Assembly: GCF_046195335.1 (NCBI RefSeq)
Contig: NZ_CP176093.1
Source of the DNA: Methanospirillum lacunae
GTDB taxonomy: Archaea; Halobacteriota; Methanomicrobia; Methanomicrobiales; Methanospirillaceae
Length of the DNA stretch: 64,000 nt
Reading direction: 5' to 3' (one strand)
In this document: positions 27,950 to 37,610 of the stretch, one piece after another
How the letters are laid out: every line of letters starts with the position of its first letter
How positions within the stretch are numbered: the stretch's first letter is position 1
The notes under the pieces: generated by a model
Databases searched by the model: none
The model's input: only the letters and a program-made list of their open reading frames with translations
What the model was told of the DNA's origin: nothing
Position numbers and translations under genes: made by a program

Positions 27950-28423
27950 ATGGCAGAACCTACCAGGGTCCAGTTGTCAACAAACAAGGGCGATATCCTG
28001 ATAGAACTTTATGAAAACCGCCCGATTACAACGGGAAATTTTGTAAAACTGATCTCAGAAGGATTCTATGATGGAATCGTTTTCCACCGGGTCATTGACA
28101 AATTCATGATCCAAGGTGGATGTCCAAAAGGTACCGGAACTGGCGGTCCTGGATACACAATACGTGATGAATTCACCGCTGATAACCGGAACGATCGGGG
28201 AACAATCTCTATGGCAAATGCAGGGCCAAACACCGGCGGAAGCCAATTCTTCATCAATCTGGTTAACAACAATTACCTTGACAAAAATCATCCAGTATTT
28301 GGCAAGGTAGTCAGCGGGATGGATGTGGTCGATGCAATTGCTAAAGTTAAAACTGACAGAAATGATCGGCCAAAAGAAGACATTGTTATCCAGAAGGCAA
28401 CGGTAGTCTCTAAAAAAGAGTAA
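27950..28423 (+). CDS. Cyclophilin-type peptidyl-prolyl isomerase
   Basis: This 157-residue cytosolic cyclophilin interconverts cis/trans proline bonds. The core motifs FHRVIDKFMIQGGCP, GTISMANAGPNTGGSQFF and HPVFGKVVSGMDVV carry the catalytic Arg, the Gln and the substrate-binding Phe. There is no signal peptide. The ATG at 27950 has little Shine-Dalgarno sequence and may be on a short-leader transcript. It converges with an FKBP gene, so two unrelated isomerase families sit side by side. Confidence 0.93.
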   Translation: MAEPTRVQLSTNKGDILIELYENRPITTGNFVKLISEGFYDGIVFHRVIDKFMIQGGCPKGTGTGGPGYTIRDEFTADNRNDRGTISMANAGPNTGGSQFFINLVNNNYLDKNHPVFGKVVSGMDVVDAIAKVKTDRNDRPKEDIVIQKATVVSKKE

Positions 28424-28443
28424 TATCGTATCAGAAAACAGGA

Positions 28444-29136
28444 TTATTCCTTGATTTCTTCAGCCTTTTTTTCAGGTTTCGGATACTTCTCTATATACTG
28501 AATTTCTTCAATACCATTGACCAGATCAAATATTGAGATCGTGATGTAAGGCTTACTGCTGACAAAGCGTCTGCTATATGAATAAATGCCAGCTGGAAGG
28601 TCAACTTTAGCAACACCATTCTCAATAGATACACTCGTCTCAAGTCCGGAAAAGATGCTTATCAGACCCTTTATCTGCTCTGCTGGATCTTCAACAAATC
28701 CTTCGATCTTATATGAATAATCCAATGTCTGACCAGCGAGCGGGTGATTAAAATCAACGAGAACACGATTCCCGATCATCTTAACAACAGTGCCTTCACC
28801 GGTATTCGGAATATTTACCCGCATACCGACAGATGGCTTCTCATTGAAGACTTTCTTCTCATATGAGCGCATCAGTTCCTGTTCACGCTCCCCGAAAGCC
28901 TTCTCTGGTGGGATCTCAATCGTACCTTCATCCCCAGGCTCCTTCCCCATCACAGCCTCATCAAGACCGAGAAGAATCTGTTGTTTACCTGCGCATACTA
29001 TCACAGGCTCGTACTTCTTCTTCTCATCAAATGCACCAGATTCACGTGCTTCGGTCTCGCTGGTCGTATCAAAAACCATCCCGAAACTGCGTCCGGTATA
29101 ACTGAGTTTTATAAAATCTCCTTCTTTGACAGGCAT
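28444..29136 (-). CDS. FKBP-type peptidyl-prolyl isomerase (SlyD-like)
   Basis: This 230-residue archaeal long FKBP combines prolyl isomerase and chaperone activity. The N-terminal FKBP half (DFIKLSYTGR...VFDTT) is interrupted by an insert-in-flap domain (FGEREQELMRSYEKK to VDFNHPLAGQTLDY), as in SlyD. A C-terminal extension of about 75 residues, typical of methanogen members, ends in a Lys/Glu tail. ATG 29136 has AAAGGA seven bases upstream. The open frame runs to 29280, but that extension overlaps the divergent CYTH gene and is not expected to be translated. Confidence 0.9.
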   Translation of the reverse strand: MPVKEGDFIKLSYTGRSFGMVFDTTSETEARESGAFDEKKKYEPVIVCAGKQQILLGLDEAVMGKEPGDEGTIEIPPEKAFGEREQELMRSYEKKVFNEKPSVGMRVNIPNTGEGTVVKMIGNRVLVDFNHPLAGQTLDYSYKIEGFVEDPAEQIKGLISIFSGLETSVSIENGVAKVDLPAGIYSYSRRFVSSKPYITISIFDLVNGIEEIQYIEKYPKPEKKAEEIKE

Positions 29137-29185
29137 TCTTGGTTCCTTTATTAAATGGGAAGCCATATAGATAAAAGGTAGGACA

Positions 29186-29713
29186 ATGCTGGAGATCGAG
29201 ATTAAAGTCCGGGTCCCGGACATCAAAGCGGTCAGAGAACAGGTAATAGCATCAGGAGGAGTCCTCACTGAGACACTCACAGAACATGACTCATATTATA
29301 ATGCCCCCCACCGGGACTTTGGAATAACAGATGAAGCATTGCGCCTCAGAGAAACGGGTACAAAAACTACGGTTACCTACAAGGGACCCAAAGATACTAT
29401 TCTTGGTTCAAAAGTCAGGGAGGAACTCAACCTCGATATCACTGATCCGAAAATCTTTGATTCCATCATTACCCGCCTTGGATTTGTAATGGTGGCAGTT
29501 GTGCAAAAGCGCAGAGAGTACTACCAATATCAGGACTTCACCATATCTCTTGATCAGGTTGAAGGACTTGGAAACTTTGTGGAGATAGAATTAATATCAG
29601 ATTCAAATGCAGAAATGGCAGCTGCACGTGTAGATGAAACTGCAATAAAAATGGGAGTTACCGGGGAGAGGATAACCCTCTCTTATCTTGAACTCCTTCT
29701 TTCTACACGTTGA
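29186..29713 (+). CDS. CYTH-domain protein (class IV adenylate cyclase-like)
   Basis: This 175-residue protein has the triphosphate-tunnel fold. The defining EIEIK motif is at residues 3-7, and the acidic/basic rows continue in ALRLRETG, VTYKGPK, REYYQYQDFTISLDQVEGLGNFVEIE. Members hydrolyse thiamine or inorganic triphosphate or make cAMP. Archaeal members of this kind are annotated as CyaB-like, but the substrate is not proven. The ATG has GGTAGG upstream. Its last 11 bases overlap the convergent phosphoesterase gene. Confidence 0.85.
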   Translation: MLEIEIKVRVPDIKAVREQVIASGGVLTETLTEHDSYYNAPHRDFGITDEALRLRETGTKTTVTYKGPKDTILGSKVREELNLDITDPKIFDSIITRLGFVMVAVVQKRREYYQYQDFTISLDQVEGLGNFVEIELISDSNAEMAAARVDETAIKMGVTGERITLSYLELLLSTR

Positions 29714-30344
29714 GAAGTTTTATCTCAATATCTTTTGCGTCTTCACCAAAATGGATCATGGCACAGTTGCCCATTGCGGCCGGACCGGGGTTTACTGCCT
29801 TGATTCCATCAGCTTCATAAATACCCCGTTGTTCATGGACATGGGCACAGCAGATCAGGTCAAATTTCTCGACATACTTCTTCACAGTTGCTGAACCGAC
29901 ATGATTACCCGCAATCTCATCAAGGATGCCCTGAGGAGGCGCATGTGAAATGAGAACATTGTGAGTTGCCCTTTCCATTTTACTTACTGAACTTTTGAGC
30001 AGATCATCGATCTGTTTATCGGTCAGTTCGAAAGGTGTTCCAAACGGAGTAGGATTAGATCCTCCTATACCAACCAGAGATATCTTGCCGAGGTTCATTG
30101 TCGAACCATGAAGGTTCACACTGCTGGAACGCTCAAGGGCATCTAGTACCTCTTTGGGATCGCAGTTCCCCGGAACCGAGAAACTGGGGACATCGATACG
30201 TGAAAAACAGGTATCAACATCCTGGGCAGTTCCCATATTGGTGATATCCCCTGCGATGAATACGACATCAGGAGCGAGTTCCATGAAGGACTCGATCATC
30301 CCGTATTCACCGTGCAGATCTGCAAGCAGGAGCGCTTTCAACAT
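29703..30344 (-). CDS. Metallophosphoesterase
   Basis: This 213-residue calcineurin-like phosphoesterase shows all metal-binding blocks: LADLHGEY, FIAGDITNMG, VPGNCDP, LISHAPPQG and CCAHVHE. The substrate is unknown; relatives act on phosphodiesters or nucleotides. It starts five bases after the stop of the B12-type radical SAM gene and is probably cotranscribed with it. The 3' end overlaps the CYTH gene by 11 bp. Confidence 0.88.
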   Translation of the reverse strand: MLKALLLADLHGEYGMIESFMELAPDVVFIAGDITNMGTAQDVDTCFSRIDVPSFSVPGNCDPKEVLDALERSSSVNLHGSTMNLGKISLVGIGGSNPTPFGTPFELTDKQIDDLLKSSVSKMERATHNVLISHAPPQGILDEIAGNHVGSATVKKYVEKFDLICCAHVHEQRGIYEADGIKAVNPGPAAMGNCAMIHFGEDAKDIEIKLLNV

Positions 30345-30349
30345 GAGTA

Positions 30350-31468
30350 CTAATATGGAACCCGTCTAAAAAATCTTAACTCAGGGTCGTTCCATGAACC
30401 GGTCACTTTCCCTGCAAGGGCGAGAGAACCTAAAGCAACTTCTGCCTCAGGTATGACCGGGGTAGATCGTGTGCCTGCCAGTGGTGTTCCGGGAAGTGGA
30501 ATGAACCGGTGAGCATGAACAAAACCTGATTTACATACTTCACGGACAAGGCTGACTGTCTCCTCCTGTTCCTCATCAGTCTCATCCGGAAACCCGAAAA
30601 TCACATCTACCACCGGTACAAGGCCTCCGTCCCTGATATGATCCAAGGCTGACAGCGCATCAGCACAGGAATGACCGCGACAAAGTCTTGAAAGGACAGC
30701 GTCACTTCCAGACTGTACACCCATGTGGAGCTTTTTATTGTCGCAAAAGGTCCGAATCAATTCCACTGATTCTTCAGTGATCCACTCTGGCCGTACCTCA
30801 CTAGGAAATGTTCCAAAATAGAGTTCACGATCCCCATCATTTTTAAGGATTTTCATGAGGCGCTCTACTTTACCTAACTCCAGATGTCGGCCGTCTGAAC
30901 CATATGCCAGAGCATTCGGTGTCACCAGTCTAATCTGTTTGAAATGTTTTGCAAGTTCCCTAATTGAATCAAGACTACGATGCCGCATACGGTGTCCAAA
31001 AATACAAGGCGTCTGGCAATATTGACAAGCATATGGACATCCCCGGGAAATCTCTATATATCCCTTATACTCGCTAAAACTCGGATAGGCATCAAGCAAC
31101 ACTGAGTGATCCACCTGAACGAGCCCATCCCGAGTTGCAACTCCCGGAGGTGGAGAAAGACCATGTTCAATTCGATCAAGGAGCCTTGGTACAGTAAATT
31201 CCCCCTCACCAACCACAACATAATCAGCTACATCAACAAGTTCTTCATAACATGCTGTTGCGTGAGGACCGCCAACGACTGTTATACACGATGCGTCAGA
31301 GATCTCATCAAGATAGCCGGGAGCCTGAATTGAATTCAGACTGTAAAGAGTAACATCACCCCCGGGGATTGAAGAGGAAACAAGATGATAGCCATGGAGT
31401 TCGCAGGCTGCATAGAGAGCAGCAAAACTGTTGCGCTGGGAAGTAATCTCACGCCATCGTACATCCAT
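30350..31468 (-). CDS. B12-binding-domain radical SAM protein
   Basis: This 372-residue protein has a short cobalamin-binding-like domain (residues about 1-110; GGPHATACYEEL and VVVGEGEFTVPRLL). A radical SAM core follows with RGCPYACQYCQTP (CX3CX2C) near residue 150. It resembles a methanogen family of B12/radical SAM proteins of unknown substrate, often methyltransferases or methylthiotransferase-like. It lies directly upstream of a phosphoesterase gene in the same operon. No Shine-Dalgarno is evident at ATG 31468. Confidence 0.83.
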   Translation of the reverse strand: MDVRWREITSQRNSFAALYAACELHGYHLVSSSIPGGDVTLYSLNSIQAPGYLDEISDASCITVVGGPHATACYEELVDVADYVVVGEGEFTVPRLLDRIEHGLSPPPGVATRDGLVQVDHSVLLDAYPSFSEYKGYIEISRGCPYACQYCQTPCIFGHRMRHRSLDSIRELAKHFKQIRLVTPNALAYGSDGRHLELGKVERLMKILKNDGDRELYFGTFPSEVRPEWITEESVELIRTFCDNKKLHMGVQSGSDAVLSRLCRGHSCADALSALDHIRDGGLVPVVDVIFGFPDETDEEQEETVSLVREVCKSGFVHAHRFIPLPGTPLAGTRSTPVIPEAEVALGSLALAGKVTGSWNDPELRFFRRVPY

Positions 31469-31550
31469 GTCTAAAAAGTGCCTCTGATTGAAAGAATATT
31501 CTTGAAAACGAAGTGAATGAAATCAGATATAAACCTAAATTGTAATTTCA

Positions 31551-31997
31551 TTACAGTCGCTGCCGCATACGAAGTGATTTATCAGCAATCTGGTAAATCT
31601 GTCCGTCATAATATTCAGCGTACACCCGAACCTGATCTTCACCATCTGTTCCTTTGAGCACTACCTCACTCTGTGCCTTAGGAGGAAGTTCAAACCGTTC
31701 AACAGAACCATCACTCCGCTTTATCATAATCCAGGAACTCCTGACCATCTTCTGCCCTTTACCTCCTGAGAAAAAGACCTGAATTGTCTTGTCTGCCTGG
31801 TCCTTGTCATTAATTTGTGCTGAAACAGCGTTATCCTGAGGAGGTGCCGGATACGTTTCCAGACTGTTTGAGATTTGTGTAGGACTTGCAGATTCCTTTT
31901 GGGCTCCCGTATTCGGAGATACCACAACCTGATGTTGAGCACATCCTGCAACAAGAAGGATGAAAACAAGGCAAAGAAGGGGAATGATTAACCGCAT
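31551..31997 (-). CDS. Small lipoprotein of unknown function
   Basis: This 148-residue protein has a lipoprotein signal: IPLLCLVFILLVAGC, with the lipobox Cys at residue 19. A Ser/Thr/Gln linker leads to a ~90-residue beta-rich domain (IQVFFSGGKGQKMVRSSWI...). The rest contains no family I recognise. It would be anchored on the outer face of the membrane. It lies between the radical SAM operon and the KaiC-like pair, on the same strand as both. Confidence 0.65.
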   Translation of the reverse strand: MRLIIPLLCLVFILLVAGCAQHQVVVSPNTGAQKESASPTQISNSLETYPAPPQDNAVSAQINDKDQADKTIQVFFSGGKGQKMVRSSWIMIKRSDGSVERFELPPKAQSEVVLKGTDGEDQVRVYAEYYDGQIYQIADKSLRMRQRL

Positions 31998-32041
31998 AAA
32001 GAATAATAATGAGAATCAGATTATAAAAATCTACTCAGTTT

Positions 32042-32740
32042 TCAGAAGACGTTTGCCTCTGTGTAAACAATCATTGATTCTTTAAGAATCTCATACGGCT
32101 TAACCTCACGGGAATGGCCAGACATCCGCATTTTGACCACTTCTATAGCAAGATGAATATCAGAAACCGAGTCACCTCTCGCATATCTCAGGAGAATAAC
32201 GGTATCACTGAGATACTCAATCAGATTATATCTGCTTGAAAACTCATTTTCTTTATCTGCTTCACTCGTGAGAAGAGAAGTACAATTCAGGTCGCGTAGA
32301 CGATCAAGAAAACGCATCATTTCCCGTCTTCTTGTAGCATCATCATCAAACAGGTCTTCAAACAGAGATACTGGATCTATGGTAACCCGGTGAGCTCCTG
32401 TGCGTTTGATCAGTTCAGGTAACTCGTTCTTGACACTGTTTATTGCAAGATTAAAATCAGATGGATCAAGATTTACAATCGTGAGAGATTTTCCAAGATA
32501 CGGTGTAATATCCCATCCTTTATCCCGCATGTAATATTCAATCCTGCCTGTCCGTTCTTCAAGGGTAATATGGATTACATTCTCACCATTAAGAAGACCG
32601 GACCAAAGAAAATACAGAGCAAAGTTTGTTTTACCACACCCATACTGCCCAATTACGGATGCTACGGTACCGGGAATCAGCCCTCCGGAAAGCATCTCAT
32701 CAAGACCTTTAATACCGAAGGTAATTCGATCACCACTCAT
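32042..32740 (-). CDS. KaiC-like/RecA-superfamily ATPase
   Basis: This 232-residue single-domain KaiC-type ATPase has Walker A GQYGCGKTNFA and Walker B region RVTIDPVSLFEDL. Catalytic Glu candidates lie in HITLEER. Such proteins include the archaellum regulator ArlH/FlaH and many archaeal signal ATPases. Its start overlaps the stop of the preceding KaiC-like gene by 4 bp, so the two are translated together. Divergently transcribed next door are a secretion ATPase and membrane protein of the ArlI/ArlJ type, which makes a role in that machine plausible. Confidence 0.82.
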   Translation of the reverse strand: MSGDRITFGIKGLDEMLSGGLIPGTVASVIGQYGCGKTNFALYFLWSGLLNGENVIHITLEERTGRIEYYMRDKGWDITPYLGKSLTIVNLDPSDFNLAINSVKNELPELIKRTGAHRVTIDPVSLFEDLFDDDATRRREMMRFLDRLRDLNCTSLLTSEADKENEFSSRYNLIEYLSDTVILLRYARGDSVSDIHLAIEVVKMRMSGHSREVKPYEILKESMIVYTEANVF

Positions 32741-33570
32741 ATTATCACCCTGATATTGCTGACTTCAAATCCACGTCCAGGAGTAATCCGTACAGCAAAC
32801 TTAACCATCTCCCGATCTTCAAGATGGATCATAACTCCCCGAAATTTTTCTATGTACAAAACCCTCTGTCGTTTTGCCGAGGAGGATTCTTCCCATCTGA
32901 AATGAATGACTGCATCAACTGCATCAGCCACCTCTGTCTCCTGCCACTGATTAAGGATACCTTTAGTCAGAATAAGGTAGAAAGTGGTGTTCCATTTTTT
33001 TGCCACACGCTGAAGACCGCGTAGAAATGCCGTGAGATCAGGCCATGTCCCGGCAGCAATATGTTGTGTCGCAAGCTCAGTAAGTGAGTCGATGGTTACC
33101 ATACTCTCTTTTGGAATATCAGAGAGCATATCAGCGAGGGTTGAAAGCACACTATCATGGACTTTTCGTCTCTTTTCCATCCGCTCAATGATATCTTCAT
33201 AATCTGAGTACCATCCAATTGGGACAAGACTCGAATCAAAATAGATGTCTGAGAGATCATCAAACTGAACATTCGCGATGTGAGTCAGGAGATCAGGAGA
33301 GAAAGACAGCTCAATTTCTCTGAGAATATCTTCCCGCATCTTGGTAACAGTGATATACCTGATATCAGCAGGTATTATTACCTTTTTGTCTGGAGAACCT
33401 CGCGCCATTATCAGGGAGAGATAAATGAGAGAAGTATATGCAAATTCGATCTTTCCTGATCCAATGTCTCCTTTCAGGAGTATAACAGAACCAGGAGGAA
33501 CTCCACCTCCAAAAACCGGATCGAGTGTTGACAGACCAGTGGGCATATAACGATTTATTTCTGTATACAT
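32737..33570 (-). CDS. KaiC-like ATPase with altered Walker A
   Basis: This 277-residue RecA/KaiC-fold protein has a P-loop reading GDIGSGKIEF: the usual Thr/Ser after Lys is Ile. Walker B-like hydrophobic-Asp is in MVTIDSLTELAT. Weak or no ATP hydrolysis is therefore likely, and it may act as a regulatory partner of the downstream KaiC-like protein. ATG 33570 has GGAG six bases upstream. The gene is divergent from the secretion ATPase gene, with about 130 bp between them. Confidence 0.8.
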   Translation of the reverse strand: MYTEINRYMPTGLSTLDPVFGGGVPPGSVILLKGDIGSGKIEFAYTSLIYLSLIMARGSPDKKVIIPADIRYITVTKMREDILREIELSFSPDLLTHIANVQFDDLSDIYFDSSLVPIGWYSDYEDIIERMEKRRKVHDSVLSTLADMLSDIPKESMVTIDSLTELATQHIAAGTWPDLTAFLRGLQRVAKKWNTTFYLILTKGILNQWQETEVADAVDAVIHFRWEESSSAKRQRVLYIEKFRGVMIHLEDREMVKFAVRITPGRGFEVSNIRVII

Positions 33571-33699
33571 CAACTCTCCAAAAACCGATTATGAGTAGTC
33601 TTCCATTATTATACTTATACTCTTTCTTCCCGGTATAGGCAGTCATTCCTCAGCGTTTTTATCTGATGATAACATATCATTCACTCATCAATATTAGAT

Positions 33700-35661
33700 G
33701 TGAAAGGGGTAGTCACATCAGTAGGCAATATCATGGCGGGGGCTGGAAAAGAACAGGGTACAGATAGAATAGATAAAACTATAGGTGGACCGAAAAAGAG
33801 AAAAACCATTACCATAAAGGTTCCCCGTATTTCTCTTAGCAGAAAAACTCAGGAGAATAAAACCGAATCAAACCTGAAAAATGGACCCGCAACATCAAAA
33901 ATCTCTTCCACCACTCCGAAAATTAAATCCCTGAAATCCTTAGACAATCAGGAACCACATTCTGGGAAAATAAACCGCATCAAGATCAATCCTTTACACC
34001 ATAAATCTGAAAACCCAATTGTAGTTACTCAGAAAGAACTTAAAAAGTCTCTAGGCACCGATAAAGAAAGCAGAGATTTACACTACTCAAATAAACTACT
34101 CAAAAAATTCTCATTAGCTAGAAAATCTGGAGTTGAGGAGTACAGTTTTGAAAAACATGGTTCGCTTGTAGATTATGATGTTCCATCCGGTTATGAATTA
34201 ATCAGAGAGTATTGGGCAGATCCTGGTCGTGCTCTGGTATGCATTGCTCTCAACACAAATTCACGGATGAAGGAGTATCTCCTATATGAACCGGCCCTCA
34301 CTCCGTTCGAGTATGAACTGCTTGAACGGCTTCATGAAGATCTTCGCGATGTCCTGATTCTTACCGATGAAGAGACTGGGATGGATCGGAAGTTTCTCCT
34401 CCAATCCAAGGTCATGGAACTCCTCAAATATTATGGAGTCTCCATAGATCCAAAGTCGCTATTCAAATTAGAATATTTCCTGGTCAGGAACTACATTGGT
34501 TGGGGCCGAGTCAATGCTCTCATGATAGATCCCTGGATCGAGGATATTTCATGTGATGGGGATAACATTCCAATCTTTCTCTTCCACCGCAAAGAGCAGA
34601 ATATCAAGACCAATATCCAGTTTGAGACTGAGGCATTAATCTCTCTTGCAATAACGCTCGCCCAGCGATCAGGAAAACACATATCATCGGCAACACCCCT
34701 CATAGACGCAACACTCCCTGAAGGATCTCGTCTGCAACTTACATTCGGAACTGAGGTGACTTCACGTGGGACCTCATTTACTATAAGGAAATTCCGTGAA
34801 CAGCCATTCACACCAATCGACCTGATGGAGCTCAAGACATTTAACGCAGATATGCTTGCCTACTTCTGGATGGCTATCGAGAATAACATGAGTCTTGTCT
34901 TTATTGGAGGGACAGCTTCTGGGAAGACAACATCACTCAACGCGGTCTCACTCTTTATTCCACCCCTTGCAAAAGTCATCTCTATTGAAGATACCCGCGA
35001 ACTTACCCTCTTTCATGAGAACTGGATTGCAAGTATCACCCGTGATTCAGTTGCTGAGGGAGGAACATCAGTTGATATGTTTATGTTGCTCAAAGCTGCA
35101 ATGCGGCAGCGACCTGAGTATATCCTAGTTGGTGAGGTTCGTGGACATGAAGCACAGACGCTCTTTCAGGCAATGAACACCGGACATACTACATTTTCAA
35201 CCATGCATGCAGGAAGTGTAGATGCTGCAATTCACCGACTTGAGAACGAACCGCTAAATGTTCCAAGAAACATGCTTCAGGCACTCAATATTCTGAGCAT
35301 CCAGAAACAAATCCAGATTGGACCTGACCGGGTAAGAAGAAGTGAAGAGATCGTTGAGATAGCAGGAATTGATCCGGCTACCGGCAATATCATGGTCAAT
35401 ACAGTATTTGAGTACGATCCGCTTATAGATTCATTCCACTATACAGGACGATCACAGGTTCTCGGTGATATTTCTACACTTCACGGGTGGAGCAGGGAAG
35501 CCCTTACTGAAGAGATGGAGCGTCGGAAATCAGTCCTAAATGCAATTAAGGATCAGGACCTCCGCGATTACATCAGGTTTACCAAGATCATACAGGCATA
35601 CTACATCGATTCACAACGGGTGCTGGATAATATCAAAGACCTGGACAAGATCGCCTCATGA
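33700..35661 (+). CDS. Type II/IV secretion (pilus/archaellum-type) ATPase
   Basis: This 653-residue hexameric ATPase is of the GspE/TadA/ArlI class. About 130 Lys/Ser/Thr-rich residues at the N-terminus are probably disordered. The catalytic half has Walker A GGTASGKTTSLNA near residue 410, an Asp box (ISIEDTRELT), Walker B (ILVGEVRGHEA) and the His box (TGHTTFSTMHAG). The assigned start GTG 33700 lacks a Shine-Dalgarno; ATG 33733 is an alternative. It overlaps the membrane partner gene by 4 bp. It would power assembly of pilin-like fibres or secretion. Confidence 0.92.
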   Translation: MKGVVTSVGNIMAGAGKEQGTDRIDKTIGGPKKRKTITIKVPRISLSRKTQENKTESNLKNGPATSKISSTTPKIKSLKSLDNQEPHSGKINRIKINPLHHKSENPIVVTQKELKKSLGTDKESRDLHYSNKLLKKFSLARKSGVEEYSFEKHGSLVDYDVPSGYELIREYWADPGRALVCIALNTNSRMKEYLLYEPALTPFEYELLERLHEDLRDVLILTDEETGMDRKFLLQSKVMELLKYYGVSIDPKSLFKLEYFLVRNYIGWGRVNALMIDPWIEDISCDGDNIPIFLFHRKEQNIKTNIQFETEALISLAITLAQRSGKHISSATPLIDATLPEGSRLQLTFGTEVTSRGTSFTIRKFREQPFTPIDLMELKTFNADMLAYFWMAIENNMSLVFIGGTASGKTTSLNAVSLFIPPLAKVISIEDTRELTLFHENWIASITRDSVAEGGTSVDMFMLLKAAMRQRPEYILVGEVRGHEAQTLFQAMNTGHTTFSTMHAGSVDAAIHRLENEPLNVPRNMLQALNILSIQKQIQIGPDRVRRSEEIVEIAGIDPATGNIMVNTVFEYDPLIDSFHYTGRSQVLGDISTLHGWSREALTEEMERRKSVLNAIKDQDLRDYIRFTKIIQAYYIDSQRVLDNIKDLDKIAS

Positions 35662-37583
35662 GAACAGATCTTATAGTCAGACGATGGATCGCACGAAATC
35701 CTGATAGCTTCATTCCTGTCAGAAAGGATCTGAATTCTATAAGAGCCGGAGTCACTGTTGAACAATATATACGTCAGGCCCTGTTTATTGGGCTGATGAC
35801 AGGTCTCATTGCAGGCCTTATAGGTTTTTTCCTGTCATCATTTCTTTTTATCTCTAATTTCGGGCTGAAACCAGAATTATACAATGTTCTGAATCTGGAC
35901 ATTAATACTAGTAATCCTAACGTTACAATCATACTGGCTGTCCAGCTCATTATTGCAGTGGCAGTCTTTTTTATTGGTGGCGTGATCGGGTACAAAGCCG
36001 TTCTTGCTTATCCATCACTTGAGAAGATGACAAGGACGACCAAGATCAATATCGGCCTTCATAATGCTGTTGCTTATATGTATGCAATGCGTCGAGGAGG
36101 GGCCGAACTTCTTGAAATCCTTAAATCACTATCAGAAATGTCTGCAGTTTACGGAGAGGTGTCATACGAGTTCAGGCAGGTTGTTCGTGATGCAGATTTC
36201 TTCGGATATGATGTCGTAAGTGCATTACGACATTTAAGTGAGACAACACCATCCCAAAAGATGCGTGATTTCCTTCAGGATATGCTTTCGACAGTGGAGA
36301 GTGGGGGTGATCTCTCTCAGTTTCTTCAGGACCGGGTTCACATACTTCAGGAGGAAGCCAAATTTGAGCAAAAAGAGTTCCTTCAATTCCTGGGCCTGGT
36401 TGGAGAGATATATGTTACCGTGTTTATTGCAGGTCCACTCTTTCTCATAACGATAATGGTCGTGATGGGTATGATGGGCTCTTCAGCTGTCTTTGAACTC
36501 TCACTAATTGGTTATATCGTTCTTCCGATAGGATCTCTGATCTTTATCCTGATGATTGATACAATCTCGATCAAGGATGAAAATGCCATTAAATATGTCA
36601 AGGCAAAATGGCTGAACCAGTATACTGACGTGAGGGTCAGACAGATGACAGGCGAAGAGCGACTCTTTGCGACAATCGCCAGGTTTGACCAGTTTAGATA
36701 CATCAAAAAATGGCTTGCTCATCCTCTTAATGGATTTATTGAAAAACCTGAGTATTCATTTATTTTTACTATCCCATTGGCACTATTATTCCTGATATGG
36801 GTATTCTTACACGTTCCGGCCGGGACACTTGATGATATGATCATGGCTGTGGATGATATGTGCATGATAGCCCTGCTTATTATATTGATTCCGTATGCAG
36901 TCTTCTATACTATATGGAATAATAAAATCCGGGGAATAGAGTCACTTATCCCAGATTTTCTCGACAGGATGGCTGGAATCAATGAAGTGGGTCTTACCCT
37001 TACCCAGTCAATCACCATCATGGCCAGGGCAAATCTGGGAATCCTTGCATATGAGATTCAGCATATCCAGCGTGATATACTCTGGGGAGCAAACTTCAGT
37101 GATGCATTAATTAGGTTTGAACTCAGGGTGAGAACAGCACTCATTGCAAGGACTGTCACGCTTATCACTAAAGCATCTACGATGAGTAGTTCTATCGCTG
37201 ACCTGCTCAGGATTGCTGCCTCTGATGCACGGATGAGCGAGATCTTAAAGCGTGATCGGCTATCTGAGATGTTTATCTATACCGCTATTGTATACCTCTC
37301 ATTTTTCGTTTTTATTTTTGTGATTGGAGTCATCACCACCCAATTTCTAACAGTTTTAGCAAATCAGAGTACAGAAGGGCTTTCAATGGCAGGACCACTG
37401 GCCAATGTAGGAACCCTCTCACTTACTACTATTGACAGGCTTTTGTATCACACATGTCTGGTGCAGGGATTTTTTTCAGGTCTTATTGCAGGAATGATGG
37501 GAGAATCATCGATCAAGGCAGGAGTTAAGCACAGTTGTATTCTGATAATAGCGGCACTTCTCGCATTCAACTTTGCCTTTTAA
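35658..37583 (+). CDS. Type II secretion system F-domain membrane protein (TadC/ArlJ-like)
   Basis: This 641-residue polytopic membrane protein is the platform on which the preceding ATPase acts. Two GspF-type cytoplasmic helical domains are visible (MRRGGAELLEILKSLSE and RMAGINEVGLTLTQSIT). They are flanked by membrane segments near residues 40-65, 90-110, 250-300, 370-420 and 550-640. The duplicated F-domain layout is typical of archaeal pilus systems. The start overlaps the ATPase stop (ATGA). No pilin gene or prepilin peptidase is next to it in this window. Confidence 0.88.
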   Translation: MRTDLIVRRWIARNPDSFIPVRKDLNSIRAGVTVEQYIRQALFIGLMTGLIAGLIGFFLSSFLFISNFGLKPELYNVLNLDINTSNPNVTIILAVQLIIAVAVFFIGGVIGYKAVLAYPSLEKMTRTTKINIGLHNAVAYMYAMRRGGAELLEILKSLSEMSAVYGEVSYEFRQVVRDADFFGYDVVSALRHLSETTPSQKMRDFLQDMLSTVESGGDLSQFLQDRVHILQEEAKFEQKEFLQFLGLVGEIYVTVFIAGPLFLITIMVVMGMMGSSAVFELSLIGYIVLPIGSLIFILMIDTISIKDENAIKYVKAKWLNQYTDVRVRQMTGEERLFATIARFDQFRYIKKWLAHPLNGFIEKPEYSFIFTIPLALLFLIWVFLHVPAGTLDDMIMAVDDMCMIALLIILIPYAVFYTIWNNKIRGIESLIPDFLDRMAGINEVGLTLTQSITIMARANLGILAYEIQHIQRDILWGANFSDALIRFELRVRTALIARTVTLITKASTMSSSIADLLRIAASDARMSEILKRDRLSEMFIYTAIVYLSFFVFIFVIGVITTQFLTVLANQSTEGLSMAGPLANVGTLSLTTIDRLLYHTCLVQGFFSGLIAGMMGESSIKAGVKHSCILIIAALLAFNFAF

Positions 37584-37610
37584 GCACAGAATACTAAAAC
37601 AAAGGCCTGA

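Noticed and set aside
29137..29280. N-terminal extension of the FKBP gene
   Set aside because: It overlaps the divergent CYTH gene start and lies before a good ribosome-binding site and ATG at 29136.
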